Notes: a model not told the origin generated them from the sequence alone. Counted from the stretch's first letter, positions 8,529-17,105 are shown. The stretch: DNA of 64,000 bases from Armatimonadota bacterium (GCA_016869025.1 VGFA01000004.1:1-64000); one strand, 5' to 3'. Made by a program: numbers and translations.

Positions 8529-9278
8529 CTACGCCGCCGACAGCCCGCCGTCCACCAGGAGCGCGGCCCCGCTGATCCAGGAGGCCGCGTCCGAAGCGAG
8601 AAACAGAATCGCCCGGGCAGCGTCCTCCGGCGTCCCCAGGCGGCGCAGCGGGTAGGTCTGGATGACCTGCGCGCGATGCTCGGGCGTCCACGTCTCCCAG
8701 GAGTCGCGGTTCAGGTCGGTCGGCACAAACCCTGGGCAGACAGCGTTGCAGCGCACGCCGTCCGGGCCGTAGCGCACGGCGAGCGAGCGCGTCAGCGCGG
8801 CGACCCCGGCCTTGCTGACATCGTAGGCAGGGGTGCGGCCTGCGGCAGAACGGAACGCGAGCACCGAGGACACGTTGACGATCGCGCCCCGGCTCGCGAT
8901 CAGAGCCGGCAGCGCGTACCTGCAGCAGAGGAACACCCCGCGGAGGTTGACGGCCATCAGATTGTCCCAGCCCTCCGGCTCCTCTTCGAGGACGGGTCGC
9001 CGGTGGATCACGCCCGCATTGTTGACCAGGACGTCCAGCCGGCCGAACCGCTCGAGCACTCTGGCGACCATACGCCGCACGTCCTCCTCAAGCGCGACGT
9101 CGGCCTCGATGAAGAGCGCGTCGTCGCCGAGCCCGGCGACCGAGCTGCGGCCGCGCTCTGGATCCCGTCCCGCAACCGCCACGCGGGCCCCCAGCTCCAG
9201 GGCCAGTCGCGCGGTTGCGAGCCCAATCCCGGCCGTGCCTCCGGTGACGAGCACCGTCTTCCCGTCGAGCCTGATCAT
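8529..9278 (-). CDS. SDR-family oxidoreductase
   Basis: A classical short-chain dehydrogenase/reductase of 249 residues. The Rossmann motif TGGTAGIG is at 12-19, NNAG at 86-89, and the catalytic Ser (about 137), Tyr152 and Lys156 (YDVSK) are all present. The C-terminus has the usual PGFVPTDL and SGAALLVDGG segments. An Arg follows the glycine-rich strand (AVAGRDP), so NADP(H) is plausible. The substrate cannot be named; FabG-like or sugar/alcohol dehydrogenase roles are equally possible. It is monocistronic, between the abiE operator and divergent dinB. Confidence 0.88.
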   Translation of the reverse strand: MIRLDGKTVLVTGGTAGIGLATARLALELGARVAVAGRDPERGRSSVAGLGDDALFIEADVALEEDVRRMVARVLERFGRLDVLVNNAGVIHRRPVLEEEPEGWDNLMAVNLRGVFLCCRYALPALIASRGAIVNVSSVLAFRSAAGRTPAYDVSKAGVAALTRSLAVRYGPDGVRCNAVCPGFVPTDLNRDSWETWTPEHRAQVIQTYPLRRLGTPEDAARAILFLASDAASWISGAALLVDGGLSAA

Positions 9279-9396
9279 CTACCTTCCCTCCTCAATCAGA
9301 GACGCGCCACCGACATTCTCCATCCTCATGGTAGGAACGCGCCACCGAACACCGCGAACCGTTCACGGGAGAACGAAGGCGACCCCAGGGGTGCCC

Positions 9397-10503
9397 ATGA
9401 CCGGCCGCACTATCCTGCACGTGGACATGGACGCGTTCTTCGCCGCGGTTGAGCAGCTGCGGCGGCCCGAGCTGCGCGGACGCCCTGTCGTTGTTGGCGG
9501 AAGAGGCGACCCGAGCCAGCGTGGGGTGGTCTCCACCGCTTCCTACGAAGCCCGCCCTTTCGGTGTGCACTCGGGCCTGCCGCTGCGCACCGCCTACCAG
9601 CGGTGCCCGCAGGCCGTCTTCCTGCCGGTGGACTTCCAGGCATACAGGGAGGTTTCCGAGCGGATGCACGCGATCCTGCGTGGCACCGGCGCCCGCGTGC
9701 AGTCGCTTGGCCTGGACGAGGCGTTCCTCGACGTCACCGACCTCCCGGAACCGGGCGAGGTCATAGCCCGAACCATCCAGGAGCGCATTGCATCCGAACT
9801 GCTGCTGACGGCGTCGGTCGGCGTAGGGCCGAACAAGCTCGTGGCCAAGATCGCCTCGGGTCTCAACAAGCCGGCGGGTCTGACCGTGATTGCCGAAGGA
9901 GACGTGGAAGCGCGCCTCTCACCGATGCCCGTCACCATCCTGTGGGGCGTCGGGCCCAAGACCGGGGAGCGGCTGTACGAGACCTTCGGTGTGAAGACCG
10001 TTGGCGATCTGGCCGGCATTCCGGAGGAGCGGCTGCAGGAAGAGTACGGGCCGCGCGTCGGCGCCCACCTGTACCGCATTGCCCGCGGCATTGACGAGAG
10101 CCCGGTCCAGACTGAGTGGGAGCCCAAGTCGGTCAGCCGGGAGCACACCTTCCAGGTGGACCTGCGCCGGCCGGAGGTGATGCGCGAAGCGGTCGCGCGG
10201 CTGGCTGGCCGGGTCGCGGGCGACCTCAGTGAGCAGGGCTATCGTGCCGCAACGGTCACGCTCAAGGTCAGGTTTGCCACGTTCATCACGGTGTCGCGCT
10301 CATGCACGCTGTCGGCTCCGACGGACGACCGTGCGGCGATAGCGGAGGCCGCGGTGGCCCTTCTCAACAAGGTAACCTTGGACCGCCCGGTGCGCCTGCT
10401 GGGCGTGCGGGCGGCGAAACTGACGCCGGCGGTTGTCCAAGCCCCCGCGGCTACCCCAGCGCCGGCGGTTGTCCAAGCCCCCGCGCCTACCCCAGCGCGC
10501 TGA
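9397..10503 (+). CDS. dinB: DNA polymerase IV (Y-family)
   Basis: Error-prone translesion polymerase, 368 residues. Metal-binding acidic residues lie in HVDMDAFFAAVE (Asp10) and SLGLDEAFLDV (Asp107, Glu108). The fingers motif SYEARPFGVHSG and helix-hairpin-helix segment ILWGVGPKTGERL are in place. The ATG at 9397 follows AGGGG and begins exactly at family homology, although the frame is open for some 560 bases upstream. The C-terminus is unusual: two copies of a 12-residue Pro/Ala unit (TPAVVQAPAATP-type) replace the usual tail, and I see no obvious beta-clamp-binding motif. Its last 17 bases overlap the convergent peroxiredoxin gene. Confidence 0.95.
   Translation: MTGRTILHVDMDAFFAAVEQLRRPELRGRPVVVGGRGDPSQRGVVSTASYEARPFGVHSGLPLRTAYQRCPQAVFLPVDFQAYREVSERMHAILRGTGARVQSLGLDEAFLDVTDLPEPGEVIARTIQERIASELLLTASVGVGPNKLVAKIASGLNKPAGLTVIAEGDVEARLSPMPVTILWGVGPKTGERLYETFGVKTVGDLAGIPEERLQEEYGPRVGAHLYRIARGIDESPVQTEWEPKSVSREHTFQVDLRRPEVMREAVARLAGRVAGDLSEQGYRAATVTLKVRFATFITVSRSCTLSAPTDDRAAIAEAAVALLNKVTLDRPVRLLGVRAAKLTPAVVQAPAATPAPAVVQAPAPTPAR
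10425..10500 (+). repeat. 36-bp tandem duplication at the dinB 3' end
   Basis: Two near-identical 36-base units (GCCGGCGGTTGTCCAAGCCC followed by CCGCGGCTACCCCA or CCGCGCCTACCCCA) follow each other and encode the Pro/Ala tail of DinB. The unit length keeps the frame. The second copy reaches into the stretch shared with the convergent peroxiredoxin gene. Confidence 0.8.
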
Positions 10504-10960
10504 CCGCCTGCTCCACTGCGTTGTAGTCCGGCTCGGTACCCTGGGTGGGAGCGACCCACCTGTACCGCACGGCGCCGTCGCGGTCGAGCACGAAGACCGA
10601 CCTCATGGCGACCCCCGGCAGCAGCCCGCCGGCGAAGTTGGGGTCCTCGATGCCAAAGGCGCGAACTGCCTCCCGGTTGAAGTCCGACAGCAGCGGGAAG
10701 TTCAGGCCGTGCTGGTCGGCGAACGCCTTCTGCGCGAAAGGCGTGTCCACGCTGATCCCGATGACCCGCGCCTCGAATGCGTTGAACGCGGCCATCGCGT
10801 CGCGGAGGGTGCACATCTCCCTGGTGCACGTCCCGGTGAACGCACCGGGGAAGAACGCCAGCACGACCGGCTTTCCACGCAGGTTGCTGATCCGTACGGC
10901 CTTGCGATCGTAGTTGATAAGCGTCGCATCAGGTGCCTGATCGCCCACCTCGACTGCCAC
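10487..10960 (-). CDS. Peroxiredoxin (AhpE/BCP type)
   Basis: A thiol peroxidase of 157 residues that reduces hydroperoxides. The active-site motif FFPGAFTGTCTREMC places the peroxidatic Cys at residue 45 with a second Cys at 50; the conserved Thr (residue 42) and the downstream Arg of VAMRSVFVLDRDG are present. The start is GTG at 10960 with GGGGGTGG upstream. The 3' end overlaps dinB tail-to-tail by 17 bases. Confidence 0.92.
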   Translation of the reverse strand: MAVEVGDQAPDATLINYDRKAVRISNLRGKPVVLAFFPGAFTGTCTREMCTLRDAMAAFNAFEARVIGISVDTPFAQKAFADQHGLNFPLLSDFNREAVRAFGIEDPNFAGGLLPGVAMRSVFVLDRDGAVRYRWVAPTQGTEPDYNAVEQAVSALG

Positions 10961-10995
10961 GAGTCCACCCCCTTTGACTCTGGCGTGCTCAGCCG

Positions 10996-12963
10996 CTATG
11001 GCAGGACCCGTATCCGCGTGCCGGTCGCCGACAGATCGTATCCGCCCAGCGCGGCCACCGCGTGCTTGAAATCGTCGCGGTCCAAGACCTCCAGCACGCG
11101 GCGGACCGGATGCGCAGCCATGTGCTCTTCCAGAATCGCCAGGTCGAACCGCTCGCGCGCCACCGGAACGAACTCCAGCCCCATGGCCCTTGCCGCTGCC
11201 AGAATGCCGAGCCCTGCATCGGCCGCACCCGAACCGACCGCGGCTGCGGTTGCCATGTGGGTGTAGACCTCGCGGTCATATCCATAGATCTGGTCGGGAG
11301 CCAGGCCGCAGCGGCGCATCTCGTAGTCCAGCAGCAGCCGCGTACCGGCGCCGCGCTGCCTGTTGACGAAGCGCACATCAGGTCGGGCAAGATCGGCGAT
11401 GCTCCCTATGCGCTTCGGGTTGCCGGGTTGAACCATCAGCCCCTGCTCCCGGTGGGCAAGGGTGACCAGCACCACGGGGCGGCCCGGCAGGTACTGGCGG
11501 ACGTAGGGCACGTTGTACTCGCCCGTGGCCTCGTACAGCAAGTGCACGCCTGCCATGTGCGCCTCGCCGCGGCTCAGCGCCAGCAGCCCGCCCAGACTGC
11601 CGACGTGCGCCGATGTGAGCGATGCGCCGGGATCGGCGCGGTGCAGGAAGTCGGCCACCACGTCCAGCGCCACGTCGTGGCTGCCCACGACCAGTACCGC
11701 GGCCTCGATCGCGGCCCTGGGGCGCCGCAGCTCGATCTCCACCTCTTCGCCGGCCTCGATGCCCTCGCTTGTCCGCGGGATGACCAGCATCCCGTCCGCC
11801 CGCACGAGCGAGGTCACCAGCCCTGCGCCCCGGCCCAGCGGCGCGGCCACCATTCGGCCGCCCACCCTGCCGGCGGTCACGCGCACGAACTCGTCCACGC
11901 CCATCGTGGAGTGCACCTTGCGCACGAGCGTGGCGCGCAACCTCTCCCGCTCCGGCGGCGCCAGCCCCAGCAGTCCGTACACGATCGGCCTTGCAAACAG
12001 ATCGAAGGTGAGCATGGCGGAGACGGGGTACCCGGGCAGGCCGATTGCCAGGCGGCCGCGCACGATCCCAAGGATCACCGGCTTGCCGGGCCGGATCGCC
12101 ACGCCATGCACAAGCACCTCGCCCATCTTCTCGAAGACCATGGCGGTGTGGTCTCGCTCGCCGGCCGAGGCGCCCGCGTTGACGACCAGCAGGTCGCAGC
12201 CCGCCTCGGTCCCGGTCGCGGCTCGGGCCCCGGCTGCGGTCCCAACCGCCGCCTCGATCGCTGCGGCCAGGCGCTCGGGATCGTCGGGCACGATTGAGTG
12301 GCGAAAGGCCTGGCCGCCCCAACCCGCCACCTCCGCGGCAAGCATCGCGGTGTTAAACTCGGGCACCTGGCCGGGACGGAGCGGACCGGCGGCATCTGCC
12401 ACCTCGTCTCCCGTAGGTATGAGCACAACCCGCGGCCGCCGCCGGACCATCACCGCTGTCACACCGGCGGCCGCCATCGCGCCCACGTCCACGGCGCGGA
12501 TGAGGTGGCCTTGGGGAAGGAGCAGTTCCGTCGCGATGATGTCTTCCCCGACAGACCGAACGTGCTGCCAGGGCACCGCGGGCGCCAGGATCTCAAACGA
12601 GCCCCCGACATCCCGGATCTCTTCGACCATCACCACCGCGTCCGCGCCCTGGGGCATCGCATCGCCGGTGTTGACGGTCACAAAGCGATCCGGGGGCAGC
12701 AGGATCGGCGTGGTCTCCGAAGCCCCGAAGGTGTCCTCCGCGCGCACCGCGATCCCGTCCATCCCTGCCGCGTGGTAGTGCGGCACGGAACGCGCGGCGC
12801 AGACCGCCTCTGCGGTGACGCGGCCGCAGGCATCGGACGCGTCAACCGTCTCGGCCGGCACCGGTTCCAGCAGGCCGCGCGCCCGCAGCGCGCCTGTCCA
12901 GCGGGAGAGCGCTTCTTCCAGCGGGAGATCGGTCAGATAGACACGCCGGCCGGAGCTGCTCAC
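10996..12963 (-). CDS. MoeA fused to a periplasmic-binding-like domain
   Basis: A 655-residue fusion. Residues 1 to about 410 are molybdopterin molybdotransferase MoeA (HAAGMDGIAVRAEDTFGA, VNTGDAMPQGADAVVMVE, IPTGDEV, VHGVAIRPGKP, GLPGYPVSAM), which inserts Mo or W into molybdopterin. Residues from about 420 to the end form a substrate-binding-protein-like domain (GSHDVALDVVADFLHRADPG... VNRQRGAGTRLLLDY... AVGSGAADAGLGI), as in known MoeA/LysR-substrate-binding fusions, probably an intracellular oxyanion sensor or delivery domain. It is the downstream member of a molybdenum/tungsten block with the MoaD-MoeA fusion and AOR. Confidence 0.92.
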   Translation of the reverse strand: MSSSGRRVYLTDLPLEEALSRWTGALRARGLLEPVPAETVDASDACGRVTAEAVCAARSVPHYHAAGMDGIAVRAEDTFGASETTPILLPPDRFVTVNTGDAMPQGADAVVMVEEIRDVGGSFEILAPAVPWQHVRSVGEDIIATELLLPQGHLIRAVDVGAMAAAGVTAVMVRRRPRVVLIPTGDEVADAAGPLRPGQVPEFNTAMLAAEVAGWGGQAFRHSIVPDDPERLAAAIEAAVGTAAGARAATGTEAGCDLLVVNAGASAGERDHTAMVFEKMGEVLVHGVAIRPGKPVILGIVRGRLAIGLPGYPVSAMLTFDLFARPIVYGLLGLAPPERERLRATLVRKVHSTMGVDEFVRVTAGRVGGRMVAAPLGRGAGLVTSLVRADGMLVIPRTSEGIEAGEEVEIELRRPRAAIEAAVLVVGSHDVALDVVADFLHRADPGASLTSAHVGSLGGLLALSRGEAHMAGVHLLYEATGEYNVPYVRQYLPGRPVVLVTLAHREQGLMVQPGNPKRIGSIADLARPDVRFVNRQRGAGTRLLLDYEMRRCGLAPDQIYGYDREVYTHMATAAAVGSGAADAGLGILAAARAMGLEFVPVARERFDLAILEEHMAAHPVRRVLEVLDRDDFKHAVAALGGYDLSATGTRIRVLP

Positions 12964-12982
12964 CGGCCTTGCACCCAGACGG

Positions 12983-14560
12983 TCACGAGGTCAGCATCTC
13001 CACGACTACCTCTTCCCCGGATTCGATTCCCTCTACCGGCTCAGGTATCGTCGCAAGCCCTTCCGCTCCCACCATGGTGGAGATCAATCCCGACTTTCCA
13101 AGGATGGGTTCTGCCCACACGGCTCCGTCACGCTGGTGAAGCGTGACGCGGAGGTAATCTGTCCGGCCGGGTGCGGAGGCCACGCGGCGGGTGAGACGGG
13201 CCTTCACGGATGGAAGCGGGTCGGGTCGCCGCCCCAGCAGCCGGGCGATCATCTCGCGCACGAAGACATGAAACACGACCAGCACCGTGGTGGGATGCCC
13301 GGGCAGGCCGACAACAGGCACTCGACCGCACAGTCCCAGCACCGTCGGCTTGCCGGGCTTCATGGCCACCCCGTGCACCAGCACCCCGGGCGGGCCCAGC
13401 GCTGCGATCGCGCGGGCAACCTCATCGCGGAGCCCGATCGAACTGCCCCCTGAGACCAGGATCAGGTCGGAGCGCTCCTGCGCCGCGCGCATCACGGCCA
13501 GCAGCGGATCGAGCCGGTCGGGAACAATCCCGCAGAAGAGCGGCTCCCCTCCCTCGGCCAGGACCGCCGCGGACAGTGCCGGGCCGTTGATGTCGCGGAT
13601 CTGGCCTGCCTCGGGCGTTTGCTGGGGTGGAACCACCTCGTCGCCGGTCGAGATGATGGCCACGCGCGGTCGGACCGCCACATCCACGTGCGCGATCCCC
13701 AGGCCGGCGAGCAAACCAATCTGAGCCGAGCGCAGGACGGTTCCGGCGGGCAGCACGACAGTGCCGCGCCGCGCGTCCTCACCGGGCCTGATAACGTTCT
13801 CACCCGGGCCCACGGGCCGGCGGACCTCGATCTCGGCCGTTGCCGCCTCCGCCGTGGCCATCTCGGCCGTTGCCATCTCCTCCGTGTGCTCGACCATCAC
13901 CGCGGCGTCGGCACCGGCAGGCAGTATTCCGCCGGTCGGGATGCGGGCGGCCTGGCCCGGACCGAGCGTGAGCGCCGGGAGTTGGCCCATCAGGATCTCC
14001 CCGACGACCGTCAGGTAGGCGGGAAGACCCTCGCTGGAACCGAAGGTGTCGGCCGCGCGCACCGCGTAGCCGTCAACGACCGAGCGTGGAAATAGTGGCA
14101 GATCCTCGGCGGCGACGACATCCGCCGCGAGCACGCGCCCGCAGGCCGCGGAGAGGTCGGCCGGCGCGGTCCGCGGCCTGGGAGGCGCCCACGCCTCCAG
14201 GAACCGCGCCCGGGCCTGGGCCACCGTGCGGATGTGCAGAAACTCCCGCACCTGCGCGCCATCAGGGATCGGCGGGAACGCGCCCGGCCCTGCGCCGCCG
14301 GCAATCGGCGGGAACGCGCCTCCCCCTTCGCCGCCAGCAATGGGCGGGAACGCGCCCACCTCGTCGCCCGGCCGCAGGACGTACGAGTCCTCCCGCGCGA
14401 TTCCGCCCACGAACACCTTTCGCACGGTCCCGGCAGGGATGCCGAGGTGCGCGATGAGGCCGCCTACGGTTGTACCCTCTGGGACGTCAACCTCGAGGGC
14501 CTTCCTTCCGCCCGGAACCAGATCCCGGAGCGTCGCGTAGAGCCGTACCGTCACGATCAC
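12983..14560 (-). CDS. MoaD-MoeA fusion protein with triplicated MoaD tail
   Basis: Residues 1-68 are a beta-grasp MoaD-like domain (VRLYATLRDLVPGG... RPGDEV). Residues about 105-525 are a second MoeA (VDGYAVRAADTFGSS, PTGGILPAGADAAVMVEHTEE, ISTGDEVV, VHGVAMKPGKPTVLGL, GLPGHPTTVL). Between them the normal MoaD C-terminus FPPIAGG occurs in three 12-residue units (69-80, 81-92, 93-104); the first two end in GG, the third in PDG. MoaD works as sulfur carrier only with a free C-terminal Gly-Gly, so either cleavage at one repeat frees a carrier, as reported for MoaX-type fusions, or the domain is structural. An ATAE repeat (about residues 228-242) is a second low-complexity insertion. A second MoeA beside the first suits separate Mo and W routes. 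Confidence 0.9.
   Translation of the reverse strand: MIVTVRLYATLRDLVPGGRKALEVDVPEGTTVGGLIAHLGIPAGTVRKVFVGGIAREDSYVLRPGDEVGAFPPIAGGEGGGAFPPIAGGAGPGAFPPIPDGAQVREFLHIRTVAQARARFLEAWAPPRPRTAPADLSAACGRVLAADVVAAEDLPLFPRSVVDGYAVRAADTFGSSEGLPAYLTVVGEILMGQLPALTLGPGQAARIPTGGILPAGADAAVMVEHTEEMATAEMATAEAATAEIEVRRPVGPGENVIRPGEDARRGTVVLPAGTVLRSAQIGLLAGLGIAHVDVAVRPRVAIISTGDEVVPPQQTPEAGQIRDINGPALSAAVLAEGGEPLFCGIVPDRLDPLLAVMRAAQERSDLILVSGGSSIGLRDEVARAIAALGPPGVLVHGVAMKPGKPTVLGLCGRVPVVGLPGHPTTVLVVFHVFVREMIARLLGRRPDPLPSVKARLTRRVASAPGRTDYLRVTLHQRDGAVWAEPILGKSGLISTMVGAEGLATIPEPVEGIESGEEVVVEMLTS
14249..14356 (-). repeat. Three 36-bp in-frame repeats inside the MoaD-MoeA gene
   Basis: The block GGCGGGAACGCGCC recurs on the plus strand at 14271, 14307 and 14343, an exact 36-base spacing. 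It encodes the three GAFPPIxxG units at the end of the MoaD domain. The third unit has diverged (PIPDG). Confidence 0.9.
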
Positions 14561-14850
14561 GGTGGGTCCGTCAACTTGCGGAAGTACTGCCGGTATAGCA
14601 GCGCCATGTCGCGTCCGAATACCGCCAGGCGGTCCCCAGGCCGCACGCGTCGGCCTGCGGCCGAGTACTCGCCGTTGAGGAAGAGGTGGCTGACCTCGTT
14701 GGGTTCTATGCCAAGCTCCACCAGGATGTCCTGGATGCGGCTGTCATGAGACGACACAACCTGTCTGCGCACCGCCTGAAACGGCGACGGCGCGCCGAAC
14801 CGCTTCTGCAGCGCGCCATAGATGTGCACGTCCACCGGTTCGCTAGACAT
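14557..14850 (-). CDS. MoaD/ThiS-like beta-grasp protein
   Basis: A 97-residue ubiquitin-like protein (VDVHIYGALQKRFG... ILVELGIEPNEVSHLFLNGEYSAAGRRVRPGDRLAVFGRDM). The pattern of strands and the late RPGDRLAVF match MoaD relatives, but the chain continues about 15 residues beyond and lacks Gly-Gly, so it is unlikely to be a classical sulfur carrier. It overlaps its neighbours by a few bases and lies immediately after the AOR gene; small MoaD-like proteins are common companions of tungsten oxidoreductases. Confidence 0.75.
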   Translation of the reverse strand: MSSEPVDVHIYGALQKRFGAPSPFQAVRRQVVSSHDSRIQDILVELGIEPNEVSHLFLNGEYSAAGRRVRPGDRLAVFGRDMALLYRQYFRKLTDPP

Positions 14851-15097
14851 ACAGCATCCTCATGTCCGGCGGGAAGAGTCCTATCCTGTCTCCGCTCCGA
14901 ACGGTTTGGTCCGGGGCCGCGGGATCGTAGCGGCCGTTGATGAAGATGTTGCTCACTTCTTCCGGCCCAACACCAAGCGCCTCCATCACCTGGGCGACCG
15001 TGCCTTCCTGCAGGTCAACCCAGGCGATGGAAGGCCTCCACACCCCGGATTGCGCGGCCAGACGCCGCAACCTTCCGTACAGATGGACCTCAATCAA
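14843..15097 (-). CDS. MoaD/ThiS-like beta-grasp protein
   Basis: An 84-residue paralogue of the next gene (IEVHLYGRLRRLAAQ... MEALGVGPEEVSNIFINGRYD... RSGDRIGLFPPDM). It keeps the GDRIGLFPP strand that precedes the Gly-Gly tail in MoaD, but ends DMRMLYV without Gly-Gly. Its start overlaps the AOR stop (15094-15097), indicating coupled translation. A role in pyranopterin assembly or delivery to the AOR is inferred from context only. Confidence 0.75.
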   Translation of the reverse strand: MIEVHLYGRLRRLAAQSGVWRPSIAWVDLQEGTVAQVMEALGVGPEEVSNIFINGRYDPAAPDQTVRSGDRIGLFPPDMRMLYV

Positions 15098-16839
15098 TAG
15101 GCGTGCACCTTGTCCAGATCTTCGTCCGTCACGTCGAACACCGTGTTGTGCGGCGGGAGCGGCTCGTACTTCATGAACTCGGGCAGTCGGTCGTGCGCCT
15201 TGGTGAATCCGGCCGCCGCGTTGAAGGCGCGCTCGACCTTGAGGACCTCGATGCCGAGACGCCCGATATCGTCAACCGTCCACTTCGTACCCAGCACCGC
15301 CGCGCACGACTCCACCATGCCGGCCAGGCCTTCAGGGATGTCCAGCACGGCGAAGGCGTCGAACAGGCAGTACCCGCTAGTGTCAATGAACGCGGTGGCC
15401 GCCTGGAACGAGCGCGACAGCTCGGCCTTCTGGGGGTTGAACGGATCGGCCTTGCCGCCCACGCTGAGAATCTCCGGAGCGATCGTGTAGCCCGACGTGT
15501 GGTCGGCGCCCATGGTGCTGGTGGCGTAGGTCACGCCTATGCCCTTGACAGCGCGGGGCTCGTAGGCAGGCATGGCCTGCCCCTTGACCGTGGGCACGCG
15601 CACTACGCCAAACGCCCTGCCGGTGGTCTCGGCGCCGCAGCCGATGATGCGTCCCAGCGGCGTGCCTCCCCGCACGTCCTCGTTGAGCAGCTTCTTGGCG
15701 CCCTCTGCATCGCCGAACTTGAGCAGGCCGCCCTCCATGGCTACGGCGATCGTGGCGCCCGCCTCGATCGTGTCCAGGCCGACATCGTTGCAGGCCCAGA
15801 TGAGGTCGGCGATGTCGTCCAGGTTGCCTATCCCGCAGTTGGCGCCCAGCGCCCACACCGATTCGTACTCCAGCACCGAGGTGTGGAACTTGCCGTCGGG
15901 GTAGGGGTAGATGTTCGAGCACTGGATGATGCAGCCGGGATGGCAGGGATGGCCCGTGGTCCCAACGCCTCCGCGCTTCTTGACGATCTCGGCCACGGCC
16001 TCGCCGCTGATCTGCCCGGTCAGCTCGAACCGTCCGCCGCTGAAGTTGCGCGTGGGATATCCGCCGGCCTCGTTCATGATGTTGGCCAGGACGTTGGTGC
16101 CGTAAGTGTTGAGGGCGCCTCCTTTCTTGACGATGTCGTGCTTGAGCGAAGCGTCCGTGAGGGGCTTGATCGCTGCGCGGAAGCGCGTCTGATCGGCGAT
16201 CTCCACCCCCGGACCTCCCGTGTCGTCAACGACTATCGCCTTGAGCCCCTTGGAGCCCATGACCGCGCCCATGCCGCCTCTCCCGGCGTAGCGGCCGGCG
16301 CTGTTCTCAGGGTCGTTGACGCAGATGCCGGCGTTGGTCAGGCGGTACTCGCCTGCCGGCCCTATGCCGATGACCGCCACGCCCTTGCCGTGGCGCTCCC
16401 ACAGCGTGCGGCAGACCTCGTACATGCCCTTGCCCACGAGGTCGGTCGCCGGGAGGAACTCCGCGCCGTCCTTGTTGATCTTGAGCAGCCAGAACTGCCC
16501 GGCCTCCTTGGGATGACCCTCGACGATTATCCCCTTGATGCCGAGTCGGGCTATCTTCTGCGAGGACAGACCCCCGACGTTGGTCTCCTTGATGGTCCCG
16601 GTAAGCGGGCTCTTGCCGCCGAACGACGTGCGGCCGGAAGTGGGCGCCGCGGTGCCGCTGACGATCCCCGGCGCGATGACGAGCTTGTTGTTGGGTCCCA
16701 GGGGATGGCAGTTGGGCGGGACCTCCCTGGATGTGACCATCGAAGTGAAACCCCGGCCTCCCCAGAGCCGGTAGGGCTCGGGGACTTCCTCGAACGCGGC
16801 CTTCAGGTCGGCCATGTTGACCCGAAGCAGTCTGCTCAT
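15094..16839 (-). CDS. Aldehyde:ferredoxin oxidoreductase family protein
   Basis: A cytoplasmic tungsten/molybdenum bis-pyranopterin enzyme of 581 residues. Family markers are GGRGFTSMV near the N-terminus, PGIVSGTAAPTSGRTSFGGKSPLTG, NSAGRYAGRGGMGAVMGSKGLKA, the cluster cysteines 299, 303 and 307 (CHPGCIIQC), MGADHTSGYT, and a later Cys491 (SGYCLFDA), which together can bind one [4Fe-4S]. AORs oxidise aldehydes to acids with ferredoxin; the substrate cannot be told from sequence. The ATG at 16839 follows GGGAGGGGAG; the frame extends 23 codons upstream without homology. It heads the operon with the MoaD-like and MoeA genes. Confidence 0.93.
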   Translation of the reverse strand: MSRLLRVNMADLKAAFEEVPEPYRLWGGRGFTSMVTSREVPPNCHPLGPNNKLVIAPGIVSGTAAPTSGRTSFGGKSPLTGTIKETNVGGLSSQKIARLGIKGIIVEGHPKEAGQFWLLKINKDGAEFLPATDLVGKGMYEVCRTLWERHGKGVAVIGIGPAGEYRLTNAGICVNDPENSAGRYAGRGGMGAVMGSKGLKAIVVDDTGGPGVEIADQTRFRAAIKPLTDASLKHDIVKKGGALNTYGTNVLANIMNEAGGYPTRNFSGGRFELTGQISGEAVAEIVKKRGGVGTTGHPCHPGCIIQCSNIYPYPDGKFHTSVLEYESVWALGANCGIGNLDDIADLIWACNDVGLDTIEAGATIAVAMEGGLLKFGDAEGAKKLLNEDVRGGTPLGRIIGCGAETTGRAFGVVRVPTVKGQAMPAYEPRAVKGIGVTYATSTMGADHTSGYTIAPEILSVGGKADPFNPQKAELSRSFQAATAFIDTSGYCLFDAFAVLDIPEGLAGMVESCAAVLGTKWTVDDIGRLGIEVLKVERAFNAAAGFTKAHDRLPEFMKYEPLPPHNTVFDVTDEDLDKVHAY

Positions 16840-16872
16840 CGGACTCTCCCCTCCCTTCCTCAGAGTGAAAAC

Positions 16873-16902
16873 AGGAGGCCACCCGCATTGGGGTCGCCTC
16901 CT
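16873..16902 (-). terminator. Hairpin with T-run in the AOR leader
   Basis: AGGAGGC (16873-16879) pairs with GCCTCCT (16896-16902), with an inner ACCC/GGGT pairing. On the minus strand the stem is followed by TGTTTTC, which resembles an intrinsic terminator, about 35 bases before the AOR start. Such a position suits attenuation, for example by a metal-cofactor riboswitch in the ~200-base leader, but I could not match an aptamer confidently. Confidence 0.5.
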
Positions 16903-17105
16903 TTGCATACGGCAGGCGGGGGAGTTGCCCCCCTCACCCTATCGCCCGCACCTCCCAGGGGGATGGTGTGGGTCGGAGACGGCTATTGTGGAGCACCTGG
17001 CCTATTCGCGGCCGGGCGCTGTTCCTCCTGGTCCGCCAGGGCTCCTGCAAGGAAAGCCCTGCCGCGGGCCGAACCTTCATCCCGATGCCTGCATCCCGCT
17101 CTGCC

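Noticed and set aside
9330-9380. GAACCGTTC near dinB as a LexA box
   Set aside because: The half-sites are too close for known GAAC-N4-GTTC or CTG-N10-CAG operators.
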